DNA of 64,000 nucleotides, taken from Draconibacterium sediminis. Lineage in GTDB: Bacteria > Bacteroidota > Bacteroidia > Bacteroidales > Prolixibacteraceae. The translations under genes and the position numbers were made by a program. Positions within the stretch are counted from its first letter, which is position 1. Each line of letters begins with the position of its first letter. Positions 21,315 through 29,875 of this stretch are shown piece after piece. Location: positions 2,480,001 to 2,544,000 of the forward strand of contig NZ_JRHC01000001.1 in NCBI RefSeq assembly GCF_000949475.1, in the 5' to 3' direction. The notes below the pieces were generated by a model. The model worked only from the letters and a program-made list of their open reading frames with translations. It was not told the DNA's origin and ran no database searches.

Positions 21315-22361
21315 TTAAAAATTAAATTTATAGATACAAGGTTCAAGGTCTTTATTTATTCCATATATAATATTGTTTTCCCAGTCCACAGCGATATTTG
21401 TAACAGAGTGATCGAGTTTAAAATGCTGTAATAGACTTCCATCGAAACCAAAATGGAAAATGTGATATGCTGGTGAATGAGCAAATTTATACCTGGTTCC
21501 ATCATACGGAATCATAAAACTTTCCGAATTAGAACTAGGAAGGTTATAAGTACAGGCATTTTTGTTTGTAATAGCAGTCCTGCCGTTTTTAAATATTAAA
21601 TCAAGGTTTTTATAGTCAGGACCTTGGAATTCTATAGTTTTATCACCCGCAGCATTATAAATACTAATTCGGTCAGAATGCAAATATGGCATAATAACCC
21701 TGTTTCGATCTGAAGAAATCGCAAGACGAGAACCAAAGATATTTGAACCTTCTTCAGGATTAAAAGGAAAATCTATTTCAGGATACGTATCCAGAAATTT
21801 AATTAATTCTCCATCACGTGTTAGCAAACAGTTCATATACCCGTCTTTATGTCCAATCAAGTTACAGAATAAGTTACCTCCTTCAAGTTCCATTACTTTT
21901 CTTACCCAAGTTTCATTCTTGAAAGTAATTGAACGGGTATATTTTTTAGGGGCATTTGCTAAAATCATATCCAAATCAAAAAATACAATCTTCCTTCCTA
22001 TAATATCTTGTACCAAAATTCTCTTTTCATTTTCAATGTATTGAATGCAAAATGGACTAACTAACTCCCCTGGTCCTCTTCCTCTTTTACAAAATTGGGA
22101 AATTATTTTTCCTGAATTCAGACTGATTACATCTACTGCAGGATTGGCCTTGTCATTTTTTAAAAACATCAAGGTATCTGAAATTATTATCTCCAAAGGA
22201 TTCATTAATGGATCTTCGATATGCAATTTTTCTCCTTTCAGTTCAATAACTTCTTCAAAATCATCAAAACCGAAATTGACTGTTTTCTGGCCGGTTGCAA
22301 TTTTTGTTGTGCTAACTATAACTGTGGTGCTGATAAGGATTATAAAGAGTAATTGTTTCAT
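21315..22361 (-). CDS. six-bladed beta-propeller protein (TolB-like), tandem copy A
   Basis: A 348-residue secreted propeller with an ordinary signal peptide (ends IATGQ) and no lipobox. The sheet pattern and the motif GRGPGE (about 93-98) place it in the 6-bladed/TolB-like family seen in many Bacteroidota. It is the same length as the next upstream gene and aligns with it end to end (FDDFEEVIELKGEKL; NLIGHKDGYMNCLL; HHSV/DHSVTNIAVDWEN), so the two are a tandem duplication. Both end in EPCIYKF-F and lack the D-N-P-V tail shared by most of the array. Propellers of this type bind ligands or proteins; no enzyme motif is visible and the function is unknown. Confidence 0.88.
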   Translation of the reverse strand: MKQLLFIILISTTVIVSTTKIATGQKTVNFGFDDFEEVIELKGEKLHIEDPLMNPLEIIISDTLMFLKNDKANPAVDVISLNSGKIISQFCKRGRGPGELVSPFCIQYIENEKRILVQDIIGRKIVFFDLDMILANAPKKYTRSITFKNETWVRKVMELEGGNLFCNLIGHKDGYMNCLLTRDGELIKFLDTYPEIDFPFNPEEGSNIFGSRLAISSDRNRVIMPYLHSDRISIYNAAGDKTIEFQGPDYKNLDLIFKNGRTAITNKNACTYNLPSSNSESFMIPYDGTRYKFAHSPAYHIFHFGFDGSLLQHFKLDHSVTNIAVDWENNIIYGINKDLEPCIYKFNF

Positions 22362-22437
22362 CTTTTATTCATTTAAGAAAGGTTGCCTTGAGTATTTGCA
22401 AAATCTCCATTAACTAGTAACTGAATGGTATTTATAA

Positions 22438-23484
22438 CTAAAATCTGAATTTGTAGATGCAAGGTTCTAAATCTAAGTTGGTTCCATAAATAATTTGATT
22501 TTCCCAATCTACGGCAATATTGGTAACAGAATGATCGAGTTTAAAATGATGTAGCAGACTACCATCAAACCCAAAATGGAAAATTTGAAAAGCCCGCGAT
22601 TCGTTATATTTATTTATGGTGCCGTCATAAGGAACCATAAAACTTTCGGAATTAGCACAAGGGAAATTATACGTACTAATATTTCTGGTGGTCAGCGATG
22701 TACTGCCATTTCGATAAACAAGATCGAGTTCTTCGTAATCGGGGCCTTTAAATTCCAGAATTTTCTCGCCGGTGTAGCTGTACACACTTATTAATCCTGA
22801 ATAGTCATAAGGCATGATAATTTTATCAAGAGAAGAAGATACCCCAAGTCGGGGACCAAAAATATTAACTCCTTCTTCAGGATTGAAAGGGAATTTGATT
22901 TTTGGATATTTGTCGAGGAATTTAACCAGCTCTCCTTCCGGGCTGAGGAGGCAGTTCATATACCCGTCTTTATGTCCGATGAGGTTACAGAAAAAGTTAC
23001 CGTCTTTCAACTTTACAACTCTGTGCACCATTATTGAATCCTTGAAGTGAACCACTTTGCTATATTTCTTGGGAGCATCTTTCAAAATCTGATCCAGGTC
23101 GTAAAAAACTACTTTTTGTCCTGCAGCATCCTCAATCATGCATTTTTTTTCATTGTCAATGTATTGCGTGTCAAAAGGACCAATTACCTCACCCGGTCCT
23201 CTCCCTAGATTGCAGAATTTCGATATTGTTTTTCCGGAGTTTAAGCTGATAACATCTAAATTTGGACTAACTCCGGTGTTTCTAACAAACAGCAGAGTAT
23301 CAGATAAAATAATACGCCAAGGATTCATAAGGGGATCTTTCAAATTCAATTTTTCCCCCTTCAGTTCAATAACTTCTTCAAAGTCATCAAAACTGAAATT
23401 AACGGTTTTCTGGGCATTTGCAGTTTTTGTTGTGTTCGTTGTGAAAATAACACTGATGAGGATTAGAAAGAATAATTTTTTCAT
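22438..23484 (-). CDS. six-bladed beta-propeller protein (TolB-like), tandem copy B
   Basis: A 348-residue partner of the preceding copy, with a signal peptide ending TANAQ and the motif LGRGPGE. The two copies keep the blade cores and differ mainly in loops (for example YDYSGLISVYSYTGEK here against YLHSDRISIYNAAGDK), which is where a propeller would meet its ligand. It lies 22 bp after the stop of 23507-24682 and 76 bp before copy A, so they are probably cotranscribed. No catalytic residues are recognisable. Confidence 0.88.
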   Translation of the reverse strand: MKKLFFLILISVIFTTNTTKTANAQKTVNFSFDDFEEVIELKGEKLNLKDPLMNPWRIILSDTLLFVRNTGVSPNLDVISLNSGKTISKFCNLGRGPGEVIGPFDTQYIDNEKKCMIEDAAGQKVVFYDLDQILKDAPKKYSKVVHFKDSIMVHRVVKLKDGNFFCNLIGHKDGYMNCLLSPEGELVKFLDKYPKIKFPFNPEEGVNIFGPRLGVSSSLDKIIMPYDYSGLISVYSYTGEKILEFKGPDYEELDLVYRNGSTSLTTRNISTYNFPCANSESFMVPYDGTINKYNESRAFQIFHFGFDGSLLHHFKLDHSVTNIAVDWENQIIYGTNLDLEPCIYKFRF

Positions 23485-23506
23485 CTTTTAAGTATTTACA
23501 AATATT

Positions 23507-24682
23507 CTACATTTTACAAATTGCCAACACAGGATTATCATCAACTTCCAAGCGATCAATTATTTCCGGATTTGTAATGGCGAGTTTTTTAAATGCTTCT
23601 TTGTCACTTAAAATCATATGCGGATAAATCAGGAATACAATTTCATCATTCATAGAGCCAGTTACCGGGTGTTTAAAAAAGTCCTCCGATCGCATTTTAT
23701 AGGACCTTTTAAACAATTCATTTGTCTCTTTATTTAAAATAAAAATGTAGTCGATTAATTCTTTGCCATTGCCTTGGCGTTTTGGGCTTTGCCTGATACT
23801 GAAAAAAGCATAAGAAGGAGTTTCAAAATAATTCAATACTGAAGCGAAAGCACTTCTCTTCAAAAGCTGAAACGCCTGTAGTGGTTCACTTTTATAAAAC
23901 TCATCAGGAACCCGATATTCTCTCAAATCAATAGTATAGGCCGGGAGTAATTTACGATCAATCGTTTTATATAGTATATCGCAGTAACCTTCATGGTAAA
24001 ATGCTTCTGATCCTAATCCTGAGAAATGATTTCCGGATATAGCCATTGAAAACCCAGTTGTATTTGGCAAATATTTACCTGTTACTTTTCCGTTTACATC
24101 AGTGGTATAAACTCTGAAAGGATAAGCTTTGCTGTAACTGGTTTCGAGAATATATCCCGGAGACAACCACTCAAAGGAATAGGCAATTAAATTTATTGAT
24201 TTAGAATAAAGAAATGTGCCGTCATTTTTATACCCCACTATTTTTACTCCGTTTGCCGATCTGGAAAGAACATCAATAATATCCCCATGAACGCAAATGT
24301 CTGCAATTGAAGGATATTCTTTAGGTCCACCACCTTGCTTCCCGATCTTGTTTAGAAATTTCCCTTCTTTATTAAAACGAAATATTTCTTTCTGGTTTGT
24401 ATTGCTTGAAATATAGAAATCATCTCCTTCAAAATCTATTTTTAACTGCAAAAAATCTCCAATAAGCACATCGGGCAAAGTTTCTATGGGAATAAGTTCA
24501 ATCGATTTAAATGATAAATCGGAATGCCCGGAACCAAACACATCTATTACTTTTGTATTCTCATCGGCTGGGTTAAGAGCTGATTTGCGGTTTGGCTCAT
24601 TATTATAGCCGGCTTTCGGACAATCGGTTTTAAACGGAGATGTTAGAAGTGTGAGTGTAATGATTAGTAGAATTGTTTTCAT
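23507..24682 (-). CDS. six-bladed beta-propeller protein
   Basis: 391 residues from ATG 24682 (MKTILLIITLTLLTSPF, a signal peptide). The frame stays open to an ATG at 24736 that overlaps the previous stop as ATGA, but this adds 18 hydrophilic residues in front of the signal, so the later start is preferred. It has the motif QGGGPKEY in the second blade and the array's C-terminal tail as LEVDDNPVLAICKM. The signal is followed by Thr-Asp-Cys rather than a proper lipobox, so lipidation is unlikely. It is 50 bp from the propeller gene upstream. Function unknown. Confidence 0.87.
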   Translation of the reverse strand: MKTILLIITLTLLTSPFKTDCPKAGYNNEPNRKSALNPADENTKVIDVFGSGHSDLSFKSIELIPIETLPDVLIGDFLQLKIDFEGDDFYISSNTNQKEIFRFNKEGKFLNKIGKQGGGPKEYPSIADICVHGDIIDVLSRSANGVKIVGYKNDGTFLYSKSINLIAYSFEWLSPGYILETSYSKAYPFRVYTTDVNGKVTGKYLPNTTGFSMAISGNHFSGLGSEAFYHEGYCDILYKTIDRKLLPAYTIDLREYRVPDEFYKSEPLQAFQLLKRSAFASVLNYFETPSYAFFSIRQSPKRQGNGKELIDYIFILNKETNELFKRSYKMRSEDFFKHPVTGSMNDEIVFLIYPHMILSDKEAFKKLAITNPEIIDRLEVDDNPVLAICKM

Positions 24683-24732
24683 AATTGGAATTTCTAACTT
24701 ATTTGATAGGTTATTGGAGTTGTTTCGACAAC

Positions 24733-26007
24733 TCATATTTTTAGTTTCACAAGCACTAAAAAAGAGTTGTCATCTTCCTTTAGGGTTTGGTTTAATTCCT
24801 TTAATGTTTCTTTCTGTTCAGGAAATTTTACTTCCCGGTTTTTAAATTCATCAGAATCTAGAAATAGTTTCAAATCCAACGCAGAAACAACCATTACAGC
24901 CAGCGTGTCGTTTGTATATTTTGGCTTAAAATCGGGTCCACCATTAATGTCGTTTATAAAACCTCCCAATTTGGATTCTTTAACCGCCATTCCCTGTTTG
25001 GCCTTCTTATCATACAATACACAACCTTCATCCTCTTTCATAACCTCGCGGGTTTGTATGTTGTAATGGTATCCGTATGGAATAAAAATGAAATTTTCAG
25101 TTTCATGAACACCTATCCAGCGGGCATCTTCGGGCATGGGGCGTGTCGACTTTCGTTCGTAAACCAGGTCATCGGGTATTTTGTGGTTTCTTAAGTCGAT
25201 AAAATATTTGGGTACAAGCTTGTTGGTGGTATCATAAGTGTACACGGTATCGTTGTACCAGGCTTTCATATGCAGTTTGTTATTCAAACGGTAAAAACTG
25301 TTTTGTCCCCAAAAACTAACCATCGAATGACTCGTTTCATCTCTATCCCAGAACAGATGCTGGGCAATGGTTTGCAAGGTATCGCCCTGCTCGTTGTGTT
25401 CGATAAAAACAAAAGGATCGGAACCGGAATGCTGGTCGCTAAAACTGACCAGCAGACTATCTCTGCTCCAAACATTATACAAACGTTCAACGGCCTGGTA
25501 CTTGATGGTTTTAATGTATTCGCCATCAAAATTGTAAACCAAAATTTTACGTGTCCAGTTGGTATGAATATAAATTCGCTGGTTTTTCTCATCGATTGAA
25601 AATAAACGGCAAAGGGCGTATTCTTTCGGACCTCGTCCTAATGTTCCGATGTGCCGGATGTATTTCCCGTCGCGCGAAAATTGAGTGATGAGCTTGTTAC
25701 CCGAGTGTTTAACAAAAATATAATCGTTGGTAAGTTGAATATTCTGAACTCTTCCAAGCAAAGCTTTGGGGGTATTCTCAAATTGAATAATTTCGACTTC
25801 CGATGCAAATTCGGACAAATTAATGTCACGTTTGTTTTTTATGATCTCAGCAAAGGGAATGGTATAAAAGGCATCGGTTTCAACTGCTTGTTCTTTGGTA
25901 GTTTCCTCGTTTTGATCGGTTTTAACTTTTGACTGGCAGGCGAAAAAGATAAGCAGACCGCAAATGCCAACAAGTTTCGAATAATAAAGGGAGTATTGGT
26001 TTTTCAT
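24733..26007 (-). CDS. six-bladed beta-propeller lipoprotein (subfamily 1)
   Basis: A 424-residue lipoprotein (lipobox FFA-C, then Gln-Ser-Lys, with no acidic start). It shows LGRGPKEY and ends in LKEDDNSFLVLVKLKI. It is clearly closest to the gene at 28533-29786: both share FYTIPF, LSEFASE, IIQFEN, DPFVFIEH or EPFVFIEH, GDTLQTIA, GVHET and PYGYHY. They form one subfamily of the array and differ mainly in loop regions. It overlaps or abuts the next gene and lies 14 bp from the one upstream, so it belongs to the polycistronic block. Confidence 0.9.
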   Translation of the reverse strand: MKNQYSLYYSKLVGICGLLIFFACQSKVKTDQNEETTKEQAVETDAFYTIPFAEIIKNKRDINLSEFASEVEIIQFENTPKALLGRVQNIQLTNDYIFVKHSGNKLITQFSRDGKYIRHIGTLGRGPKEYALCRLFSIDEKNQRIYIHTNWTRKILVYNFDGEYIKTIKYQAVERLYNVWSRDSLLVSFSDQHSGSDPFVFIEHNEQGDTLQTIAQHLFWDRDETSHSMVSFWGQNSFYRLNNKLHMKAWYNDTVYTYDTTNKLVPKYFIDLRNHKIPDDLVYERKSTRPMPEDARWIGVHETENFIFIPYGYHYNIQTREVMKEDEGCVLYDKKAKQGMAVKESKLGGFINDINGGPDFKPKYTNDTLAVMVVSALDLKLFLDSDEFKNREVKFPEQKETLKELNQTLKEDDNSFLVLVKLKI

Positions 26008-26021
26008 GTGTTTACCATTGG

Positions 26022-27191
26022 TTATTTCATCTTTCCCACAAAAAGAACTTCATTGTCGTTTTCATCCAGTTGAGCCGTAATACCTTTGATTTTCTCTTTT
26101 TCTGCCGTTTTCAGATCTCCGTTTTCCAGCAATTCGGTAAATTTGGTTTTAAGCTCATGTGCCGGCATTGTTGCTACAAACCAGCCGTTGTTACTCATAA
26201 AAAACTTGTACAGCTCAATTCCTCCGTAAAAATCATTCTTCAGTTTAAAGAAATCCGATTTTAATGTTTTTTTGTCGACAATAATTTTGGCGCCTTTGTA
26301 CTTATCTCCAAAAATCACCGACCAGTAATGATTTTTGAATTCACGAACCCAGGTACCATAATTTTCTCCGGTAAACGATGTTACAAATTTTGGAACCATT
26401 TTGTTGGCTTCGGCATTGTAGTAGTAGAGTGTATCTGGTGTTTCGGCTCCCCAGCTCAATTTAAAATAATCGAATGCGCCGGCATTTCGTGCCGACGAAA
26501 GTTCGTTGTTAAATCCCACGTATTGTCCTTTGCTATTTCGCGGGTTAGTTACCAGGTGTTTCGGTTCGTAACATTCTTTTATCAGTTTTCCATCAATACT
26601 TTGTTGAAAGGCAATTGGAATTGGATCGCCCTCAAAAGGCATTGATAAAACGGTAAGTATGTTATTATCGATATAAAACTGGAATTTAGTTTGTGTGTAC
26701 AATAGAGGAACATCGGGGAGACTCTCGTCGTTGAGTGAATAAGCAATTAGTTTTGTTGCCCGGGCAAAAGGAGCGAGATAGATTTTATTTGTTTCTTCAC
26801 TAATTTGCATGCCGTATAGCGAATTAAATTCTCCGGGGCCTCTACCAATTTTACCAATATTGCGAATAAAATTTCCTTTTCGATCAAACAGTTTTATGGG
26901 CATTTGGCCATAGCTGTGAATAGCAATATAGTTTTCGGAAATGCCAATATGGTAAACACTTTGAAAAAGTGATTCTTTATTGGTTTGCAGTTGTATTAAC
27001 TGGCAGTTATCAACTATCTTACTCAGAGGAAAGTCAATGGTGTCGGTTATTTCACTAATGTTACAGTCGATAACTTTGTTGTCGTTTACTTCGATAATTT
27101 TTGCATGCGAACCTTTTTCGCGGGGTTGGCACTGGGTAAAAAATACAATCACAAGTACCATTAGGAAGGGAGTGAAATTTAGTTTTTTCAT
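26022..27191 (-). CDS. six-bladed beta-propeller lipoprotein
   Basis: A 389-residue lipoprotein with lipobox FTQ-C followed by Gln-Pro-Arg-Glu-Lys. Motif IGRGPGEF marks the second blade; the tail is LDENDNEVLFVGKMK. The N-terminal part carries the recurring family phrase FPLSKIVDNCQLIQLQTN, equivalent to 'YIPLETN' in its relatives. It is a distinct branch with no very close paralogue here. 188 bp upstream is the leftover tail of another propeller gene (see 27325-27387). No enzyme motif; function unknown. Confidence 0.9.
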   Translation of the reverse strand: MKKLNFTPFLMVLVIVFFTQCQPREKGSHAKIIEVNDNKVIDCNISEITDTIDFPLSKIVDNCQLIQLQTNKESLFQSVYHIGISENYIAIHSYGQMPIKLFDRKGNFIRNIGKIGRGPGEFNSLYGMQISEETNKIYLAPFARATKLIAYSLNDESLPDVPLLYTQTKFQFYIDNNILTVLSMPFEGDPIPIAFQQSIDGKLIKECYEPKHLVTNPRNSKGQYVGFNNELSSARNAGAFDYFKLSWGAETPDTLYYYNAEANKMVPKFVTSFTGENYGTWVREFKNHYWSVIFGDKYKGAKIIVDKKTLKSDFFKLKNDFYGGIELYKFFMSNNGWFVATMPAHELKTKFTELLENGDLKTAEKEKIKGITAQLDENDNEVLFVGKMK

Positions 27192-27324
27192 GGGTAAAGC
27201 TTTATTAGTTTTTTGATTTTTTGTTAACCAGCAAAAACTATACCTAAAAGGTTAGTTGATTTTTTTACCTTGTTGAAAAACAGAGGAGTAGTTGCCCTGC
27301 TTCCCGTAAAACAAGGAAAACCGC

Positions 27325-27387
27325 TTAGTTGAGTTTTGCCAGTACAAAAAAGTGGTTATCGTTTTCGTTAAGTGTTTTATCAATTAA
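27325..27387 (-). pseudogene. leftover 3' end of a propeller gene
   Basis: Directly after, and overlapping by a few bases, the stop of 27380-28519, another minus-strand frame reads LIDKTLNENDNHFFVLAKLN then a stop. This is nearly the C-terminal tail of the 28533-29786 protein (KTLNENDNHFLVLVKLKD). It has no start and no upstream blades. It is best explained as the surviving 3' end of a subfamily-1 propeller gene whose body was lost or replaced by recombination. Confidence 0.75.
27347..27380. repeat. 34-bp direct repeat, left copy
   Basis: An identical 34-base run occurs here and at 28558-28591. It encodes the conserved tail (KTLNENDNHF) of subfamily-1 propellers. The two copies bracket the gene 27380-28519. 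Confidence 0.85.
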
Positions 27388-28519
27388 ACTTGGTTATTTC
27401 AATTACCGGATTGTCATCAATTTTCAAATGAGAAGCAACTTCTTTTAGTTCTCCTTGTAGTAATCTTAATTTGTAACGTTCAACCAGTTTGTATGCCTGC
27501 CAAAGTTTTACATTGGTGTTTTCAGGCGCATCAATCTCTTTTGCTATGTATTTCCAGTTTTTCAACTGAGATAACTTCCCGGTTTCAATATCGAATAGAA
27601 TAAATCTAACTTCATAATTCATCGGTTCGTTGTTGTCGGCTCTCTCTTTTTCCACTTTAAGGTCGTACGGATAAATGGATATAACCATAAACTTATCAGT
27701 TTTAGTCACGATTCCGCATATTTGTGGAGAATCAGAAAATACAGTCGGTTTCTGTACAAAAAGAGGGGTGAGGGTTTTATTCTCACTTAAGTAATAAATG
27801 GTGTCGGATGACATGTTCGACAGTATGAATTCGTTACCAAACTTACAATTTCCATTTTCGTGAAAATACAACGAATAGCAAATATTATTGGAGAGTAAAT
27901 AGCGGGGATTGGCATTTTCCAAATGAATATTTAGTTTGGATTCCAAAAGACCATCTTTCTTGGAGATTAGCATGTATGGATTCTTTTCTTCGGGAAGTAC
28001 CGTGCCCATCGCATGCTCATGGAAAATAAGCAGTAATTCATCATTAAAATTATCAATCCGTACAATTTTCAAATTCTTTGGCATTCGAAACGACCGCAAA
28101 TAAGTTCCGTCTTCCGAATAGACAACAACTTTCTGTCCTATTTTGTCCAGAACAAAAATTTCGCTGTTCTTTTCATCGTAAAAAGCATAGGCAAGTCTGG
28201 TGTAACCCAATCCGCCTTTACCATTAAAATGGGAAATGGCTTTCCCGTTCATGTCGAACAGAAAGACATCTCCTTCAAGAATATCCGCAATAAAAATGTG
28301 TTTATCAGTTAAGGTATAAACATCTGCTCCGGCACCAAGGATAATATCTTTGCTGGTTTCTAATGGAATATATTTTGTTTCTACCTGTGGTGTAAAATCG
28401 GTTTTCGGGTACGATTTGTTTTTATCGATAACCGGAATCGATTTTGTAGTTGTTTGAGCAGTAGTAGCCAAACAAATAAAAAGGCTCAAAATTGGGAGGT
28501 ATATATATTTGAATACCAT
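27380..28519 (-). CDS. six-bladed beta-propeller protein (subfamily 2)
   Basis: A 379-residue protein with a plain signal peptide (ends ATTAQ) and no lipobox. It is related to the gene at 32022-33191 (SYPKTDFTP...YIPLETSKDII against SYPEKELIL...YIPLETNNEFV; both end in a helical LVE-YK...GELKE-A segment before the tail). The usual GxGPxEY motif is degraded here to GGLGYTRLA. The tail is LKIDDNPVIEITKFN. It is bracketed by 34-bp direct repeats and followed by the relic tail, so it may have entered this position by recombination. Function unknown. Confidence 0.88.
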   Translation of the reverse strand: MVFKYIYLPILSLFICLATTAQTTTKSIPVIDKNKSYPKTDFTPQVETKYIPLETSKDIILGAGADVYTLTDKHIFIADILEGDVFLFDMNGKAISHFNGKGGLGYTRLAYAFYDEKNSEIFVLDKIGQKVVVYSEDGTYLRSFRMPKNLKIVRIDNFNDELLLIFHEHAMGTVLPEEKNPYMLISKKDGLLESKLNIHLENANPRYLLSNNICYSLYFHENGNCKFGNEFILSNMSSDTIYYLSENKTLTPLFVQKPTVFSDSPQICGIVTKTDKFMVISIYPYDLKVEKERADNNEPMNYEVRFILFDIETGKLSQLKNWKYIAKEIDAPENTNVKLWQAYKLVERYKLRLLQGELKEVASHLKIDDNPVIEITKFN

Positions 28520-28532
28520 CGTAAATAAGGAT

Positions 28533-29786
28533 TTAATCTTTTAGTTTCACAAGCACTAAAAAGTGGTTATCGTTTTCGTTAAGTGTTTTATTCAACTGAA
28601 TTAGTTTTTCCTTTTCCTCCGGGAATTTTACCGCTTTGTTTTTAAAGGCATCTGATTCGAGGTACAATTTCATATCAAGTGCTGTTACCAACATTATAGC
28701 GGTATTTCCGTTTGTTGTTTTTGGTCTGAAATCAGGGCCTCCGGTAATATCATCAATAAGTCCGCCTTGTTTTGTTTCTTTTATGGCCAGGCCTACCTTT
28801 GTATTTTTTTTATACAAAACCAATCCTTGCTTTTCATTCCGCAACTCCGGTTTCTCAATATCGTAATGGTAGCCATAAGGAATAAAAATGTTATCGGAGG
28901 TTTCGTGCACGCCAGTCCAAATTAAATTGTCAGGAACAGGTCGGGTTCGTTTGCGTTCGTAAATTAAATCATCCGGGAGCTTATAGCGACCTAAGTCTAT
29001 ACAATATTTCGGGACTAACTTATTACTGTTATTATACGTGTAGATGGTGTCATTATATGCACCTTTTAAATGAGATTTACCATTAAAACAATAATAGAAA
29101 TTCTGTACGCCAAAGAATGGAGTTATACTTCCGAATTCTCCTTTTGAATCCCAAAATATATGATTAGCAATAGTTTGTAACGTATCTCCTTTTGCATCGT
29201 GCTCAATAAAAACAAAGGGTTCGGTACCGTCTATCGGTTCAAAATAGCTGATTAAACAACTATCGCGCCCCCAGATCCAGAAACACATGAAATTCTCAAG
29301 GGCTTCATAATTATAGGTTTTCAGGTAGTCTCCCTTAAAATTAAAAACCTTCACGTCAAGCTCTCCTGTATGAATATAAACTTTTTCATCTTTTTCATCT
29401 ATCGACAATTTCATACAAGTGCCATATTCACCCGGTCCTTTTCCTCTTTTTCCGATGTCTCTGATAAATTTTCCATCGTGCGAGAATTGCAACACAGGAT
29501 GTTCCCAGAATTTTACAAAGATGTAATCCTTTGTTAGCTCAATGTCCTCAACGTCTCCCAACATTGCTTCCAGAATATTTTCAAACTGAATAATTTTAGC
29601 TTCAGAAGCAAACTCCGATAATTTTACCTCTCGTTTGTTTTTTACAATTTCGTCAAACGGAATGGTGTAAAATGAACTGGCTGCTTCGGTGTTTTGTGTT
29701 TTGTTTTTCTCCTGGCACGAGTTGCAAATACCCAGCACCATTAAAAGAATAATAAAGAATTGCAGTGCTTGTTGTTTGATTTTCAT
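28533..29786 (-). CDS. six-bladed beta-propeller lipoprotein (subfamily 1)
   Basis: A 417-residue lipoprotein with lipobox CNS-C followed by Gln-Glu-Lys. It has RGKGPGEY and the tail LNENDNHFLVLVKLKD. It is the closest paralogue of 24733-26007 across the whole length. Its start codon is preceded by a tract of exact 10-bp repeats (29801-29850), so this tract would lie in its leader or promoter. It is 13 bp ahead of the next propeller gene. Function unknown. Confidence 0.9.
   Translation of the reverse strand: MKIKQQALQFFIILLMVLGICNSCQEKNKTQNTEAASSFYTIPFDEIVKNKREVKLSEFASEAKIIQFENILEAMLGDVEDIELTKDYIFVKFWEHPVLQFSHDGKFIRDIGKRGKGPGEYGTCMKLSIDEKDEKVYIHTGELDVKVFNFKGDYLKTYNYEALENFMCFWIWGRDSCLISYFEPIDGTEPFVFIEHDAKGDTLQTIANHIFWDSKGEFGSITPFFGVQNFYYCFNGKSHLKGAYNDTIYTYNNSNKLVPKYCIDLGRYKLPDDLIYERKRTRPVPDNLIWTGVHETSDNIFIPYGYHYDIEKPELRNEKQGLVLYKKNTKVGLAIKETKQGGLIDDITGGPDFRPKTTNGNTAIMLVTALDMKLYLESDAFKNKAVKFPEEKEKLIQLNKTLNENDNHFLVLVKLKD
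28558..28591. repeat. 34-bp direct repeat, right copy
   Basis: Identical to 27347-27380. It is part of the 3' coding end of 28533-29786. Just before it, about 23 bases (TTTAGTTTCACAAGCACTAAA and two more A) are shared with the 3' end of 24733-26007. Confidence 0.85.
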
Positions 29787-29800
29787 TGTTCTTTTTTTTT

Positions 29801-29850
29801 GTTTGATATGGTTTGAAGTTGTTTGATATTGTTTGAAATGGTTTGATTTG
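29801..29850. repeat. 10-bp-period repeat tract, five units
   Basis: Five consecutive units, each starting GTTTGA at exactly 10-base steps (29801, 29811, 29821, 29831, 29841), consensus GTTTGAWATK. It lies between the stop of 29876-31087 and the start of 28533-29786. A second tract of the same unit is at 38901-38968. Confidence 0.85.
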
Positions 29851-29875
29851 TTTACAGTAACTGGTCAGGGGCAAC

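Noticed and set aside
24683-24736. Upstream ATG overlapping the previous stop as the start of the propeller 23507-24682
   Set aside because: It would place 18 hydrophilic residues before a good signal peptide; ATG 24682 fits secretion better.
29801-29850. Repeat tracts as a CRISPR array
   Set aside because: The unit is only 10 bases, units are contiguous without spacers, and no cas genes are present.
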